Shown: one piece after another, positions 11,493 through 23,200 of the stretch | How positions within the stretch are numbered: position 1 is the first letter of the stretch | Layout of the letters: each line of letters starts with the position of its first letter | Notes under the pieces: generated by a model | What the model was told of the DNA's origin: nothing | The model's database searches: none | The model's input: only the letters and a program-made list of their open reading frames with translations | Made by a program: the position numbers and the translations under genes | Assembly: GCA_019843655.1 (NCBI GenBank) | Contig: JACDQD010000005.1 | Span: 30,762,954-30,826,953 of the forward strand | Reading direction: 5' to 3' | Length of the DNA stretch: 64,000 nt | Source of the DNA: Lethocerus indicus | Taxonomy: Eukaryota; Arthropoda; Insecta; Hemiptera; Belostomatidae

Positions 11493-12165
11493 CAGAGGGG
11501 TCCAAAAAAATGTATCCACTGTTTAACAGTCCATAACTTGCAAAGTAATTGACGGAGTTGTCTAATTTTTGGTGAAAGTGTAGCTTAAAGTCCAACTTAA
11601 AGATATCACTGTAGGCATTAACATCCACACACAAACGATGCCGCCGAACTGCAGCACGAACTACTGACTGTAACGGGTTCAGTTGGATATTTGCACATGA
11701 ATGTACGATGGATTCTCGAAGTTCATCCAATGTGCGTGGCTTTTGTCGATAAACGACGTCCATTAGTGTTCCCCACAGGTAAAAGTCCAGAGGAGTTAAG
11801 TCATTTGTCTCGAATGCGACGAATCGTTAAACGTGTCGGTGGCTCTGTTTGATACTCATTTCGCCATTGCCGTTGAACCTCATTAATGTTTTCGTACTTA
11901 AAATACCACTTCAAAACTGACTTCTTTTCATCGAATGTAAGCCTTGCGCCAGCCACGTTTACTCGAGTAACAAGGTACAACTGACAACAAAACACTGACT
12001 ATCTGGCACTGTCATCTGACAAAACAAAACAACGCAATACAACGCTTGTATGGCGCGATTGCCGGAACTACAAACTATAACACTACCAAAAATGAGACAA
12101 CTCCGTCAATTAGTTTGCAAGTTATGAACTTTTAAACAGTGGATACATTTTTTTGGACCCCTCTG
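11493..12165 (-). mobile_element. Mariner/Tc1-type element, internally deleted, intact ends
   Basis: A 673-bp DNA transposon copy flanked by TA on both sides (11491-11492 and 12166-12167), the target duplication of the mariner/Tc1 superfamily. Terminal inverted repeats of about 80 bp start with CAGAGGGGTCCAAAAAAATG at the left and its complement at the right, with only a few mismatches. Inside, on the minus strand, lie an N-terminal DNA-binding fragment and a C-terminal fragment of a transposase; the catalytic DDE core between them is gone. Both ends look intact, so a related transposase could in principle have moved it. Mobility is inference. Confidence 0.93.
11590..11995 (-). pseudogene. 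Mariner-type transposase remnant, DDE core deleted
   Basis: Minus strand. The N-terminal piece (11801-11995) reads LTFDEKKSVLKWYFKYENIN, then VQRQWRNEYQTEPPTRLTIR and RIRDK. This is the helix-turn-helix (DUF4817-like) domain that begins many insect mariner-type transposases. The C-terminal piece (about 11590-11810) reads LTPLDFYLWGTL, RQKPRTLDELRESI and VVRAAVRRHRLCVDVN, the typical tail of the same family. The junction near 11800 loses the central catalytic region, including the expected aspartates, and is out of frame: a TGA follows RIRDK at once. The protein cannot be functional. Confidence 0.9.
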
Positions 12166-12167
12166 TA

Positions 12168-13639
12168 TATAAATTGCTGCCCGATTACTGTCTCTCGTTT
12201 TAAGTGAATATCGCACAGAGCCCGAAATATCTCTGTGGCGTAGGCAAATGCCGATAATCTGGTTCTTTCCGCCGTCGCCGAAATTGGCCCTTGGGGCAGA
12301 ACCTTGGGGGTGGTTTAGCCGTGGGCGAGTTATTTTTCTGACGTATCGCCACCGGCCCAGACAGAACCAGGGCTGGAGGGGGTTGTAAAGGGGTGGCTCA
12401 GACCCGTACATTATTCGAGACCGGTGAAACGGAATTTACCGGCCCCAGGACAGGGTATTAATCATCGCCGCCGAATGTTCCACAGGAATAATAAACACGG
12501 CGCCACCCCCACCCCCCCTCCATCCCGCCGCCCACCAGTTCCTGTTTTAAACTGGCATATATTTCGACCTCTCTAATCAGCAAAGGACTTATAAAATATC
12601 CTTGGCCCCGTTCAACATGCGGGCAACGAGAAGTGATCGATGAACCTACATTATTTTAGTTCGTTCTCACATAATTTCAAGTATATTCCTAAAATTGATA
12701 TCGTAGTCTTATATTTCCGTTCAATGATTTATTTATATTTCGTTAACGACATCGACGCGTTGTATATTCCCTCATATTTAAAACAAAATATTCTAAATGG
12801 TCCCAGTGAAGGATTGATTTAAATGAAGAAAAAATGTTTACATCTCCCGTTGAATAAAAATTTGGAAAAAATATAGCGTGGCCCCAAGCCAGCCAGCCAG
12901 CGTCTTGATATCTCGTTTCAGAAACTGTTGCTTTTTTGGCAAACTTTTCATCCAGTCTAATTGCAGTAAATCTCTCTTTAATTTACTCCGACTCTGAGTG
13001 TGTGTTACGACGCAGAATTATAAATTGCGAGCTTTCCGCAATATATGGAGGAATTTTTTAACTATGCAACAGATAACACCCGGTTGATGTTTTTTAAATA
13101 TCCATATAAGGATACTGTCTATTATTTGGTTAGAAACAAATAGAACTAATTGAATACGATTTGAATACGATTTTGAATTTATGTTGTGTGTATTTTCAAT
13201 GCCTACATTGCGTACATGCCTACCATTAACAAAGACGAGAAATACCATTCGATTACATTTTTGTGTTGAAGAATGGTAGTTCCAATATTAAATAGTTTTG
13301 TAACTTATAATCGCTAGTATGAATTAGTATCTCAATACGCATATCAGCTAATCATCGAGACAAACATAACACTAGTTTTTTCCGTATGTTACACATGTGT
13401 TCAATACCAAACGAGAATAATTCGGTAGGTACAAATCGGATATAATTATTCTTGCTTTTATTTTTAGAACATTTATACCGACTCTCGAATGTGACTACTA
13501 AACGTGGCGACGAACCAATTATACACTGAATTTTTAATGAGGTTCGTGGTTCTCCTCTGAATACGCCTTAAAACCGGGTACTGTCCCGCTGTTATTTGTC
13601 TGATGCCTATGGCTACTGTACTTTGTTTACATTGCTGAT
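12168..13639. other. Upstream DNA, no gene recognised
   Basis: Sequence between the mariner-type element and the GC-rich start region of Nmdar2. It contains a C-rich tract near 12505-12540 and otherwise AT-rich DNA. A 132-codon minus-strand open frame (13473-13871) matches no family I know. The stretch may carry distal promoter elements, but I cannot point to specific ones. Confidence 0.5.
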
Positions 13640-14277
13640 ACACCCATCGATAGTGCGCACTCTTAGTGCGCCTGCGCGGAAGAGGAAGAATTGAATCACG
13701 CGTCTCGGGACTGCCGGCTCTACATTTGGCAGAATAGATCTCAAGACATCGGTAGGCGTCACAACGCAATTTGTGTCTGAGACGCTCCCGCGGTAACTCC
13801 TTACCGCGATCAAACCTAGTCGCAAGAAGAGGTTCTCCCTCTTGCTGGACAAATGTCCCGTTATCATACACGAATAGATCTGAAATTGTATAAGAATCAC
13901 CGGATGGGACCCAACTTATACCGGATTTGGATTATTCTTACACACGGTACAATTCTGAGCAATGTCATTCCTGTCACGCGCCGAATTTTACTCAACAATG
14001 GGATAGTTCGGACGACATTACGTAAGTGGCGCCGGAGCTGGCTATCACTCTCCGGTAGGGTAAACAAGTGACTTGGGGTTGGTGGGGGGTTGGAGCTGAA
14101 AAATGTGACCCAGATAGGTGAGGAGGGAGTGCGGGTGGTGGGGATGCGGCGGCGCCGCCGCTGTGGCCGCGGGGTTGTGGCGGGGCGGGGGCGGGGCGGC
14201 GGAGGCGGTCAGAGCGGCCGGGGCGTCGGGACCAGCGGAGAGAGCGCGGAGAGAGGAGAGCGGGAGCGGTGAGGCCG
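13640..14277 (+). promoter_or_regulatory. Nmdar2: Candidate CpG-rich promoter and 5' UTR of Nmdar2
   Basis: Base composition changes sharply from AT-rich to GC- and CpG-rich approaching exon 1, peaking at about 14115-14275 (ggcggcgccgccgctgtgg). An NRF1/Ewg-like site, gtgcgcctgcgcgg, sits at 13666-13679 next to a second tgcgca half-site. I see no TATA box in a convincing place. The transcription start cannot be fixed from sequence alone. A short upstream open frame (14090-14272, rich in Arg and Gly) ends six bases before the ATG at 14278 and could act as a uORF if transcribed. Confidence 0.45.
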
Positions 14278-14619
14278 ATGCCGGGTCTAGCTGTGCTCGT
14301 CTGGTGGGCCCTCCTGCTGCAGGCCCCGCCCTGCTCGCCCAGAGGCGCAACACCCTCAGGCGACCCGAGTCGCCCCCGCAGACCCCCACCCCCGCCCACA
14401 AACTACCCAACTCCCAACACCCGGAGAAGAAGAACCTCACCATCGGCCTCCTCCTCCCCAAGACCATGTTCGGGGTCAGGGGCTACAACAGGGCCATCAA
14501 CGAAGCCGTCAACAGCCTCCACAGGTCCAAGGGCCCCAAACTCGAGTTCCTCAAGCAGTACACCTTCACTCCGCATCAGGTCCGCAGCGAGATGATGTTG
14601 CTCACCCCCTCGCCTACAG
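14278..14619 (+). CDS. Nmdar2: NMDA receptor subunit 2 (GluN2), first coding exon
   Basis: First visible exon of a glutamate-binding NMDA receptor subunit, a plasma-membrane cation channel that pairs with subunit 1 at synapses. The conserved frame (codon starts divisible by 3) reads KKNLTIGLLLPKTMFGVRGY, then NRAINEAVNSLHRSKG and LEFLKQYTFTPHQVRSEMML from 14427 on. This is the first strand-helix unit of the LIVBP-like amino-terminal domain and has one N-glycosylation sequon (NLT). The exon ends in CAG|GTAACT at 14619 in phase 1. The chosen start, ATG 14278, opens a strong signal peptide (MPGLAVLVWWALLLQAPPCS), but this lies one frame away from the conserved part, so a frame change must occur between about 14340 and 14424. 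C-runs at 14373-14377, 14383-14387 and 14389-14393 are likely sites of a missing base. In the conserved frame the only upstream ATG is 14118, giving an implausible Gly/Ala-rich leader. Confidence 0.88.
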
Positions 14620-17167
14620 GTAACTTTTACTTTTGAATCACCTGTTGTCTTTTGCGCCCGTATTTTCAGTTCGTGTGGACTCGAAATAATTTAATATCGT
14701 CTTCAGGAATAAATACCTTTCTTTAGGACTATATCCAAACTTAAAATAGTGGCAGAATGTGTTTCGGTGAACATTAAATATAAATATAAACCCTCTTTAG
14801 TTTTCCAATAACCGATGAAGTGATATGCGACAGAAACTGGTTGCCGACTGTTGAAGCGCTGGAATGAATTATACGAAACTACAGATTCTGAAAAATGCCA
14901 CATTTATTTGATCGACGATAATTAGAAGTATTTAAATCTTAATTAACTCTTATATTATATCTTACTCGCCTTAGCGCGACACCCTTGAAAAGATTCCTAT
15001 TCGTTTTGCGAATCGGGAAAATACAGAAACTCGTCTTCGTTTAAAATACTGTATATGCCAGGCCGTCTGATAGGTTCATTTTTTATAGCTTTCTTAGACG
15101 ACCCTGTTATCGGTTAATAGTGGTGAGCAAAAATATAAACGATATTTGTTCCAATAAACTAGCAAATACTATAAATACAACTTGTATTCGAATGGTCTGA
15201 TCGTTCGTAATGGATTTTTTATAGAGTTGTTTGATATTCGTCTTGACATTCACACAATTTTTTAACATGGTCGTTTTATGCGTAGAAAAAATAATATTAA
15301 AGAATCAGTCTGACCTAAAAGACAAACTGATTTCAAAAAATGGCCAGGTATTTGGAGGTGATCGTCTCAAACTTGTTCGACTGTTACATTCATGCAATGA
15401 AGGAATATCATACCGAAAACGCTAATACACGGAATTGTTTGTGTATTTCTATTACCCGATTTAAATTTAATATTTAATAAATGGGCACAGTTAAAGGGAA
15501 GGAATATCAGCTTAGACTCACAACTCATTTCTGTTTCTAATCGCCTGGATACCGTCTGGGTTGTGAAGCATGTCCCGGTCCAAAGTAATGCTCTGGGCCT
15601 TACAATGGCGAAAAAACTTCAACTGGGGCATTGTGCACATGTGTGAGCTATTACATCTGTGTGTGTGTGTGTGTGTGGGGGTAGGTAGTTTGATTTCCAA
15701 ACTTGGCAATTAGATTAGAGAACGAAGCGAGGTGCCGAGTTGAAGAACATTGAATTAGAGAACTGAGAGCCGGGGATTTCGGACTAGTCCGTTTTTTCTC
15801 TTTTTAAAGCCCTTTCATCCACTATTAAATGATCGTGTAAATTGCAAAAGGCATTATCTCGATCCTTATTTGTTCCACTTTCTAAACTCTCCAAATTTTC
15901 CCAAAGGACACCAAATCACTATTTTCTACTCTAAAGATTACACGAAATGATGTGGAAGTTTCCTTTCCCAATTTATTTTTTATTATGACGGCTTTTCGGT
16001 ATTATAATGTAAAAAATAAGTCGACGCGTTCACGTTGTTCTAATGGCAAAGTTATGTCCACCACACCGAATTATAGCGAATGGTTGGGAAGAAATCCTTC
16101 TTGCTTCTTGGCTGGAAGAGTTTCAGGAAACCGAGGGGTCTTCTGGCTTCTTCTTAGAGCGGACAATCCAATATTATGACTAATCCCCCAAGGAACGCCC
16201 CGAGGAGTTAGACAAGGCTCACCTCTGCTGATCAGTGCGATCCCTGTCCTGATACTAGGAACAAGCTGATGCTCCCCTGTAGCTTATTAGTCAATCCGGT
16301 GACGCCTAATATACTCATAATACTATTATATATTACATATTCTACTATCACTAGTATTCATACTCTCTCCGATGGCTCTCCTTCTTAATTCTTATACAAA
16401 AGTAATTTTTTTTGTTCATTCAACAAGTGACAATTTCCTACGGGAACATGACAACGGTCTATAACAACGCCATTCGCTTTACACGATGGATATGACACGC
16501 GTGACACGGATGTCCTCGTACATAGTTAGAGTTAGTTAGTGGCTTGCCGAAACAAGACACGCCGTCAATAAGGGTAAGTTGTAAACGGTTTGGTATATCA
16601 AAAGCCAATGGAAACGCCGACCGGTAGGACAAATAGCCCTTAAATTAAAGCCCGTATATACCCCCCCCCCCAGCAAGAGGATATCAATGACTACTTAAAC
16701 CCGCCGATGGAGGCCGTCCATTTAACTTGGATTATTGGTCGGGATTTGGGAGCGGGGCCGGCGGCTTCCTTTGTTTTCAATAAAATAAGTGGTTCGCGTC
16801 GGGATGGAATACATTAAATAGGGTGGGGACTATTACCATTGTCCCGAAAGGTTTAAATCCTCTCCACGAGCGTCCTTTTAGAGAACAGAACGTCGAGTAT
16901 TTATCCTGAAATTTATAGTCTGCCTACTAGGAACTCCCTACAATTGCTAAACCCCGAAATAGACTACTGGAAAAGTGAAATACCCTAAAAACTGTGATCT
17001 ATAAATGAAGATCAGGTCCAAGTACTTACAAATTGCTCTTTTTGGTTTGAGGCTGTGCATGGATAACTCCTAAATGTATTTCGAATGAATTATGTTTTAT
17101 TATAAATTGTAGTTATTGTGTAGTATAAAATCTGCATAATAATGTATCTATCAATAATGGTTCTTGT
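14620..17167 (+). other. Nmdar2: Nmdar2 intron 1, 5' portion
   Basis: Intron 1 runs 14620-50281 (35,662 bp). It opens with the donor GTAACT. This part is AT-rich, with a GT microsatellite at 15659-15676 and a C-run near 16661. A very short stretch at 16183-16260 reads RGVRQGSPLL, resembling a LINE reverse transcriptase motif, but the surrounding frame has stops. No additional exon of the receptor is expected, because exon 1 and exon 2 join without a gap in the domain. Confidence 0.7.
15659..15676. repeat. (GT)9 microsatellite
   Basis: A simple GT run in intron 1, followed by a G-run. Confidence 0.95.
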
Positions 17168-17255
17168 GGTCTGTCTCCGCTCGTAGGTTTTGTCTTTAGC
17201 TACTCACCATCTTCAGTAGTTTATTGAGTGATTTTTGGTGGCATTTTGGCTGCCT
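17168..17255. mobile_element. Foldback element, degenerate half (copy 5)
   Basis: The order gtctgtctccgctcgtaggt, ttgtctttagctactc and accatcttcagtag follows the left arm of foldback copies 2 and 3 with many substitutions and a gap at the ggtttcgg block. The opposite arm is not found nearby, so this is an old solo arm. Confidence 0.6.
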
Positions 17256-20200
17256 CTGAGCTCTGTAGGAAACATACTGTTCCAATCCCATAAAAACACG
17301 TTATTAAGAAAATAGTATCATTATCAATAATTAGTTGGTTGTAATCAACAATCGAAGATCGAAACTAAGAGTTTCATCATATTCTACAACATTTTGATCT
17401 AAGGAAATTCAGAATTATTCTGTAGGAATTATTACTTGTCACTGAGCCGATGTTTAGCCCGTCGTGAAATGTGATAGGGGGGGAATTCTATGGAGTGCAG
17501 AGAAACTGACAGCAGGTTCTGAACGGAGATTTACTCACGGTTTCGAAGTTTGGGGGGGGAGGGACATGTCAGTGAATATGTCACGACCGGGTGTCTCTTT
17601 GTGTCTCATTCGGAGCCTCGTTATTCCAAAGGCCTCCGACACAGGACAGGGGCTACACCCTCAATCCCCGCCGGTATTGACCATCCCTTCATCCGTTGCC
17701 AATTCCAAGTGTATTTCGGGCATAAGTCCGTAAAAGGGTAACTTGAATTCTCTCAGTACGAACGTAGTTCTCTGGAACTAGCTGAATATACTATATACTC
17801 ACATACTTCAGTTGTCTACAGGTAATATACCATTAAAACAAGAAATATATTGCAAATTTAATATAGGATTAGATTTACGCGATTCCTAAATTAAGAAAGT
17901 AATTAAAAAACTATGAAATGTATCATTAAAAAAACATTTCAACTTTGTTGAAGTTTTTTGAACTCCTTTGCAAGGTTTGAAATGAAGGTAGTACTAAATA
18001 AATACTAATATTATTTTAAAGCTCCTGCATATATTTTAAACGTGCCAGTTTTAGATAAACCTGTTCATTTGAGGTAATTCGTGGAGTAATATCGGTTTTA
18101 ATTATTTAAAATGTTTTGATTTTTTCAAGTTCATAATCCGTGTTCAATTTGATTAAAGCATTGTAAGATTCGTCTATGTGTATACTATATGTGTACTTCA
18201 AGAAACTATGGAAAAATGGTAATGCACTGTCTGGGAGACAGTGGCCCCTGGGGCAATGCACCGGCTGTCGTCGAAAGAGCTGCCTCAATAAAATTACGAT
18301 TTACGACCGGTTGGTTATAGCTCTGTTGGGTACATTATGTACTCCCTGCTATATTCCTCAGATCCATAACAGTTTACCAGTTAATTACAGCTGGGTGATT
18401 GAGATGACTCTATTGAAAATCACTAGCTACTTAAGGCATAAATTAATTTAAATCAGCACTCCTATTAATAACTGAAAGGTACAAAATTAAATTAGACTTA
18501 CTGGAACTACTGTAAATAACCTAATAATAAAGTTAACGTTTTTCTCCAGTATCGTAATCAAATCGTAATTAAATGATTTCCCACGAACATATACAGAGAA
18601 TATTAGCTTATAAAGGCTATATATTCATGAGCGTATTCTTCTTAAAAGTGTTTGATACGTACTCTAAGTTTATAAAAGGATAAAGTGAGTGTTTGAGGAG
18701 CGCCTGGAATTTTGAAATTGCAAGAGAAATGACACAGTGCACTGTTCGTGGCAGAGGTTACATTTCAATGTCTGTTAGACGACATTTCAAAATTGTTGTT
18801 TGCGACAAACTTGTTGGTTCGGGCCGATGCATTATAGTGTGATTGATTCAGAAAGTTACCACTGTCTTTTATGAAGACCGATTCCCCCTTTACAACCTGC
18901 CTTGATCCATCACGTTATAACCTGAGCCTCGTGAAGTAGGCACCAGATACGCCGTACGAATTACACAGCTCTTTTAATGACCGAATAAAATAAATTGCTA
19001 TCAGTTACTAGGCCAAAATATATAATGACGTTCTGCTGATATTTGACATAAAAACTATTTAACATGAAATTACTCCAATTCTTTTAAGTGAAATATATTA
19101 GTAGAGGGCAATGCTTATTTTCTAATTCTGATTGAATAAAATATGTTTTATAATACTCACATATACCTCCCTTCGTATCTAGGGTAGAAATAATCGTTTT
19201 TATAATTACGAATTTTAAATATTGTGAAAATAATTTAAGTTTATATTCTGGCCATATTTGAGAAACGGGTTTTTTAAATTGTAAGCGAATAGCTTACCGA
19301 CATCTGATAGAATTTTGCAGAGAGTAATAGCGTTCAAGCTACGACAGCAAGTTTTCAAAAGAATTTCGTTTCCATTTCCTTATTTAAGATTAAAGGTATA
19401 AGGAGGAATAACACAGTTTCTGGGTTATACGCCCGAGAAGTTTCACTAGATTAGTTTCTTTCTATTGGGAAAAATACCGCTATTACCTCGGGAACGGTTT
19501 CCCGAAATTCCTACCGAAATGACAGGTCTTGAAACATTGAGAAGTCGGCCAGTTAGGTAAAAACCTACACAACTGATGACAGAATGAAATGGATGAAAGA
19601 CAACCCTATTTAAAATTTGGTACTAAGCTCGGCGCTTGCATTTGAATTAATCGAGTTGTCACTTCTGAAAAGCAATTACCATAATATAATGCGATTATAA
19701 CAACAGATAACAAATTTGGTATTTGAAGAGAATATTATAAGCACGAATATACACCCATATTTGTTTTACTGCGTTCGATAAAAGTCTCTAATAACAAAAT
19801 ACAGTTGAATATCAATAAGAGTTATTGTAATAAAAAAACAGATTCCTTGAACAAATTTAACAGATTCTCTTTGTTTATTACAATTCGAAGATATTTATTT
19901 AGTGATTGTTCGACATTTTCAGACTTTCACGGGTCTCTAAATACGTTAACGATGGAACAAACGCCAATTTCACTTTATTATAAAACATCCTAAATATAGA
20001 CGAGTAAATATTTGACACTCGAATCATGAAGTGTGAGTATTCCGATCCCTAGGAAACGTAATTTTTTGTTCATTCAAGATTAAGGCTTTCATCGGCGAAT
20101 ATATTTCAGGATGTGTCCAACGCTGGTGAAAAAATTGTTTTGCACAGAGACTCGAGTAGGAGTGTCCATAGATAACGTGATGAGGCCAAACAGTAAACAA

Positions 20201-23200
20201 GATTTTTGGCCGGCGCCCATCCGGGTCCCATTCTCATCGCGCTGAGATCACAGCCGGCCTCAACAAAGGCCCGCGCCCCTCTTTCCGCTTCACGGGAACC
20301 AATAAAACGGATAAAGTTTTACTTTATAGAAAAATATGTATCCTTTCGATTCATTTCATTACACCACTGATTGAAGAACTGGGTGTTTCCTTCAGTCTCA
20401 TTTCGAAAATCTCGTTAATTAATATTAACGAGTACAATTTATTTTAATGACAATCGATGTAATAAAGTGAATCAATATTAGAGACCTGATATCAACCTAG
20501 GTTAGACGAGAGTCTCGCAAAAAAATTATGATTCTGACTTATTTCGACATTTGTGAACAAGGCCTAAAATTGAATTTCATGAGTACCGACGCAGCTGGTT
20601 TTTGAGATTGGCGACGGGCTGTGAAAACAAAAATTGGTCGCCTCTGTGAAACAGAACCGACCGATGAACTGGAAAAGGTGAGCGTGTTCAGTAGACACGA
20701 AACTTTTCCATCGTATTGCAATACAACGAGGTGTTTTCCTTTTGTGTACTCGACCTCTATTGGGACTATTGGGAAGAAAACCTTTTTTGAAATCCGATCC
20801 TCCCCCAGTCAACTCCCACTCATCCAGCTGCCCTTTGATTGTCCCGCGATGGGTCCATCTTTGTCGTCATCCGGGTGCTTTGCAATATACGAATTGATCG
20901 CCTCGCTGGAAACTGAGTTCCGATAAAAAAAAAGGTATATTAAAGAAGCGATAGGATAATAATCTTCCCAACTTTTACCAGCTCTATTCCGCTTTGTATA
21001 AACCGCTTGTGAATTTCAATATAATAATAAGCGATCTGGCTTAGACCCTCTTAAAATGACGAGTAATAATTTCTTTTGAAAACGTGCCGATTGATAAATT
21101 TGTTTTTAATGAAAATAATCCGCCAAATGTACTTAAATATCCCAATGATGCCTCCAATAAAAATGAACCGGGGTGTTATCAATATTCATCTTTGAATACA
21201 ACTCATTTTACGGGGATAACACGGCCGGCCGTTGTAAAATGAGATGGGCGGAAGGAAATAATTAACTTTCATATTAAACAATGATGGACTTGGCCTAAAG
21301 CCGAACAAGATTCGTCTCCGTCTTTTATGAAAGTCTTTAAAAATTCATTCATCATCCATTTCTCCTCGGTATCGCATAAAACCTTATCCTACCTTCTTCT
21401 TTCTGTTCCGAACCATTTAGGAGTCCAATAGCCCAAGTTTCTTTAATGGAAAACGTTCTCTCTTATGACACTATTCGATAGTAACAAAAAAACGTTATGA
21501 CAGAAAATCATAGTTATTGGCTCATTTTAATTATAGAATTTGACGTACCCATCTCCCGTGATATTTCTCCAACGGTGGATCCTCCTAAATATGTTAAATA
21601 ATTTATCACATGCAGGCAAGCCTTTCGGTAAGTAAAGATTAGTCCGTCCATCCATAGGGCTGAATTAACAAACATTACCAATTGGTGAACGTTCGAAACA
21701 ACATTAATTACAGTTATATTGACGCCCGATTCCGCACGAATAATTCGTGCTACATTGTATTGCTACACAGCGCTAATTAGGGGATCATTCGATAATAGAT
21801 AACGGCCGAACAACTACTGATTAGATTAGTGCAAAATCGAACTCGGTTTACGGCTTCTATTACAGTAAGCCGAACAACGTTATCTTCATGACAGCCTTTA
21901 TTCGTATCCCCTAACATTTTTCCACAATAAACGTACCGATAATTTTTTACTGGCTATCTCCAACGACTTGTTGAGTAACAGTATAAATACCGACGGAACC
22001 GCCCTTTATCTGACTCGTCAAACAATTCGGCAACACTTGGAATAAAATGAAACGCGAATAATGAGAAGATTTGATTATTCTGCCTATCGTTTTACGGGCC
22101 GCTGGTTTTACTAATAGAAATGAAGTAACGAAATTGCGCCCTACGCTAAAGCGTAAACTTCGGAATTCATGCACATTAAACTTAAATTAGCTCTTTCTTT
22201 CTTTCTTTCCACCCCCCCTCTCTTTTTTACATTCCTCTTTTCTCAAGAACAGCAGTTAATTAAATCGAGGTTACCCGGCCTGCCCCGTCATTGGGCTTCC
22301 CATCCTATTTCGCCTCATCCGAACCGAAATATTTTTAAGAAAGTTCTTATTGTTCCTTGGAAATAATTAACTGAGAGAAGGACTGTAAGAAGGAGGAGGA
22401 GCCTGCCCTACCTCGAGGCTATTTCTCGTCTTGGGCCCTTCCTATCCTAATTTCACAGCCGCCCGACTAGGACCTCCAAGCTCCATTTCAAAGACCTTAA
22501 TAATCGCTCGGTCTGGATCAAGGGAGCTAAAATATTAGATTACTGTCCTCTGAGGATTCCAATATATTAAATGCGAACATCTAAAAAATCTTAAAAAATA
22601 AGGAATCCAAATAAAATCATAAAAACATTAATAATATCTGATTTTTCACACCCAAAACGAAATTATGAATCCATTTTACATTGCGCAAATTGTACGCTTT
22701 AATAAAATCCGACCAAAGTTTGCTTGTTATATCAGATTACAACATTTCGTTGTACGTAGTACATTTATTGAAATTCAACGCCATTCAAAGATAATTGCCA
22801 TCGTATCATAATATTAGCCCCTCACGGTGTAAAACAAATATTAATGCTCAGCGCTTGAAGTGACTTCTAAGGCAATTACAAATTCATATAGTACAAGGTG
22901 CTGGATCAATGCCGTGAGTGACGAGAATGGGTGTTATCACTAGGAAAATTAGTACGTAATCACAGCGCGGAAATTCAAGAACGGGCCATTACCCGAAAAA
23001 CTGCGCTCCTCTTTGATAGTAAAGGCCAACCACTTATCACCTTCAAAGAGCCGAAAGTTGCAATTAAAGGGCAGCGAGATTTACCGCCCACGTTCCCCTT
23101 TGATCGGGCATTATAAAAAAAAGGTATATTTCGAATAAGCGGAGTGACAATCTTCACCGTACCTGTTTTCATACTTCTAATACTGCCAATAATAATAACA

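Noticed and set aside
13473..13871. 132-codon minus-strand open frame upstream of Nmdar2, with an overlapping 95-codon frame
   Set aside because: Two overlapping frames of similar length on the same strand, with no family signature, are best explained by local CpG-rich composition.
14090..14272. Arg/Gly-rich open frame just upstream of the Nmdar2 ATG
   Set aside because: The composition follows from GC-rich DNA and there is no family signature. At most it is a uORF, noted under the promoter region.
14369..14381. A GT...AG pair inside exon 1 (gtcgcccccgcag) that would shift the frame in the needed direction if removed
   Set aside because: Thirteen bases is far below any spliceosomal intron size. 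A missing base in a C-run explains the frame conflict more simply.
20926..23150. Similar short stretches (aaaaaaaaggtatatt followed by aagcg) at 20930 and 23115
   Set aside because: The likeness is mostly an A-run plus a few bases and does not extend into the flanks, so I do not call a repeat.
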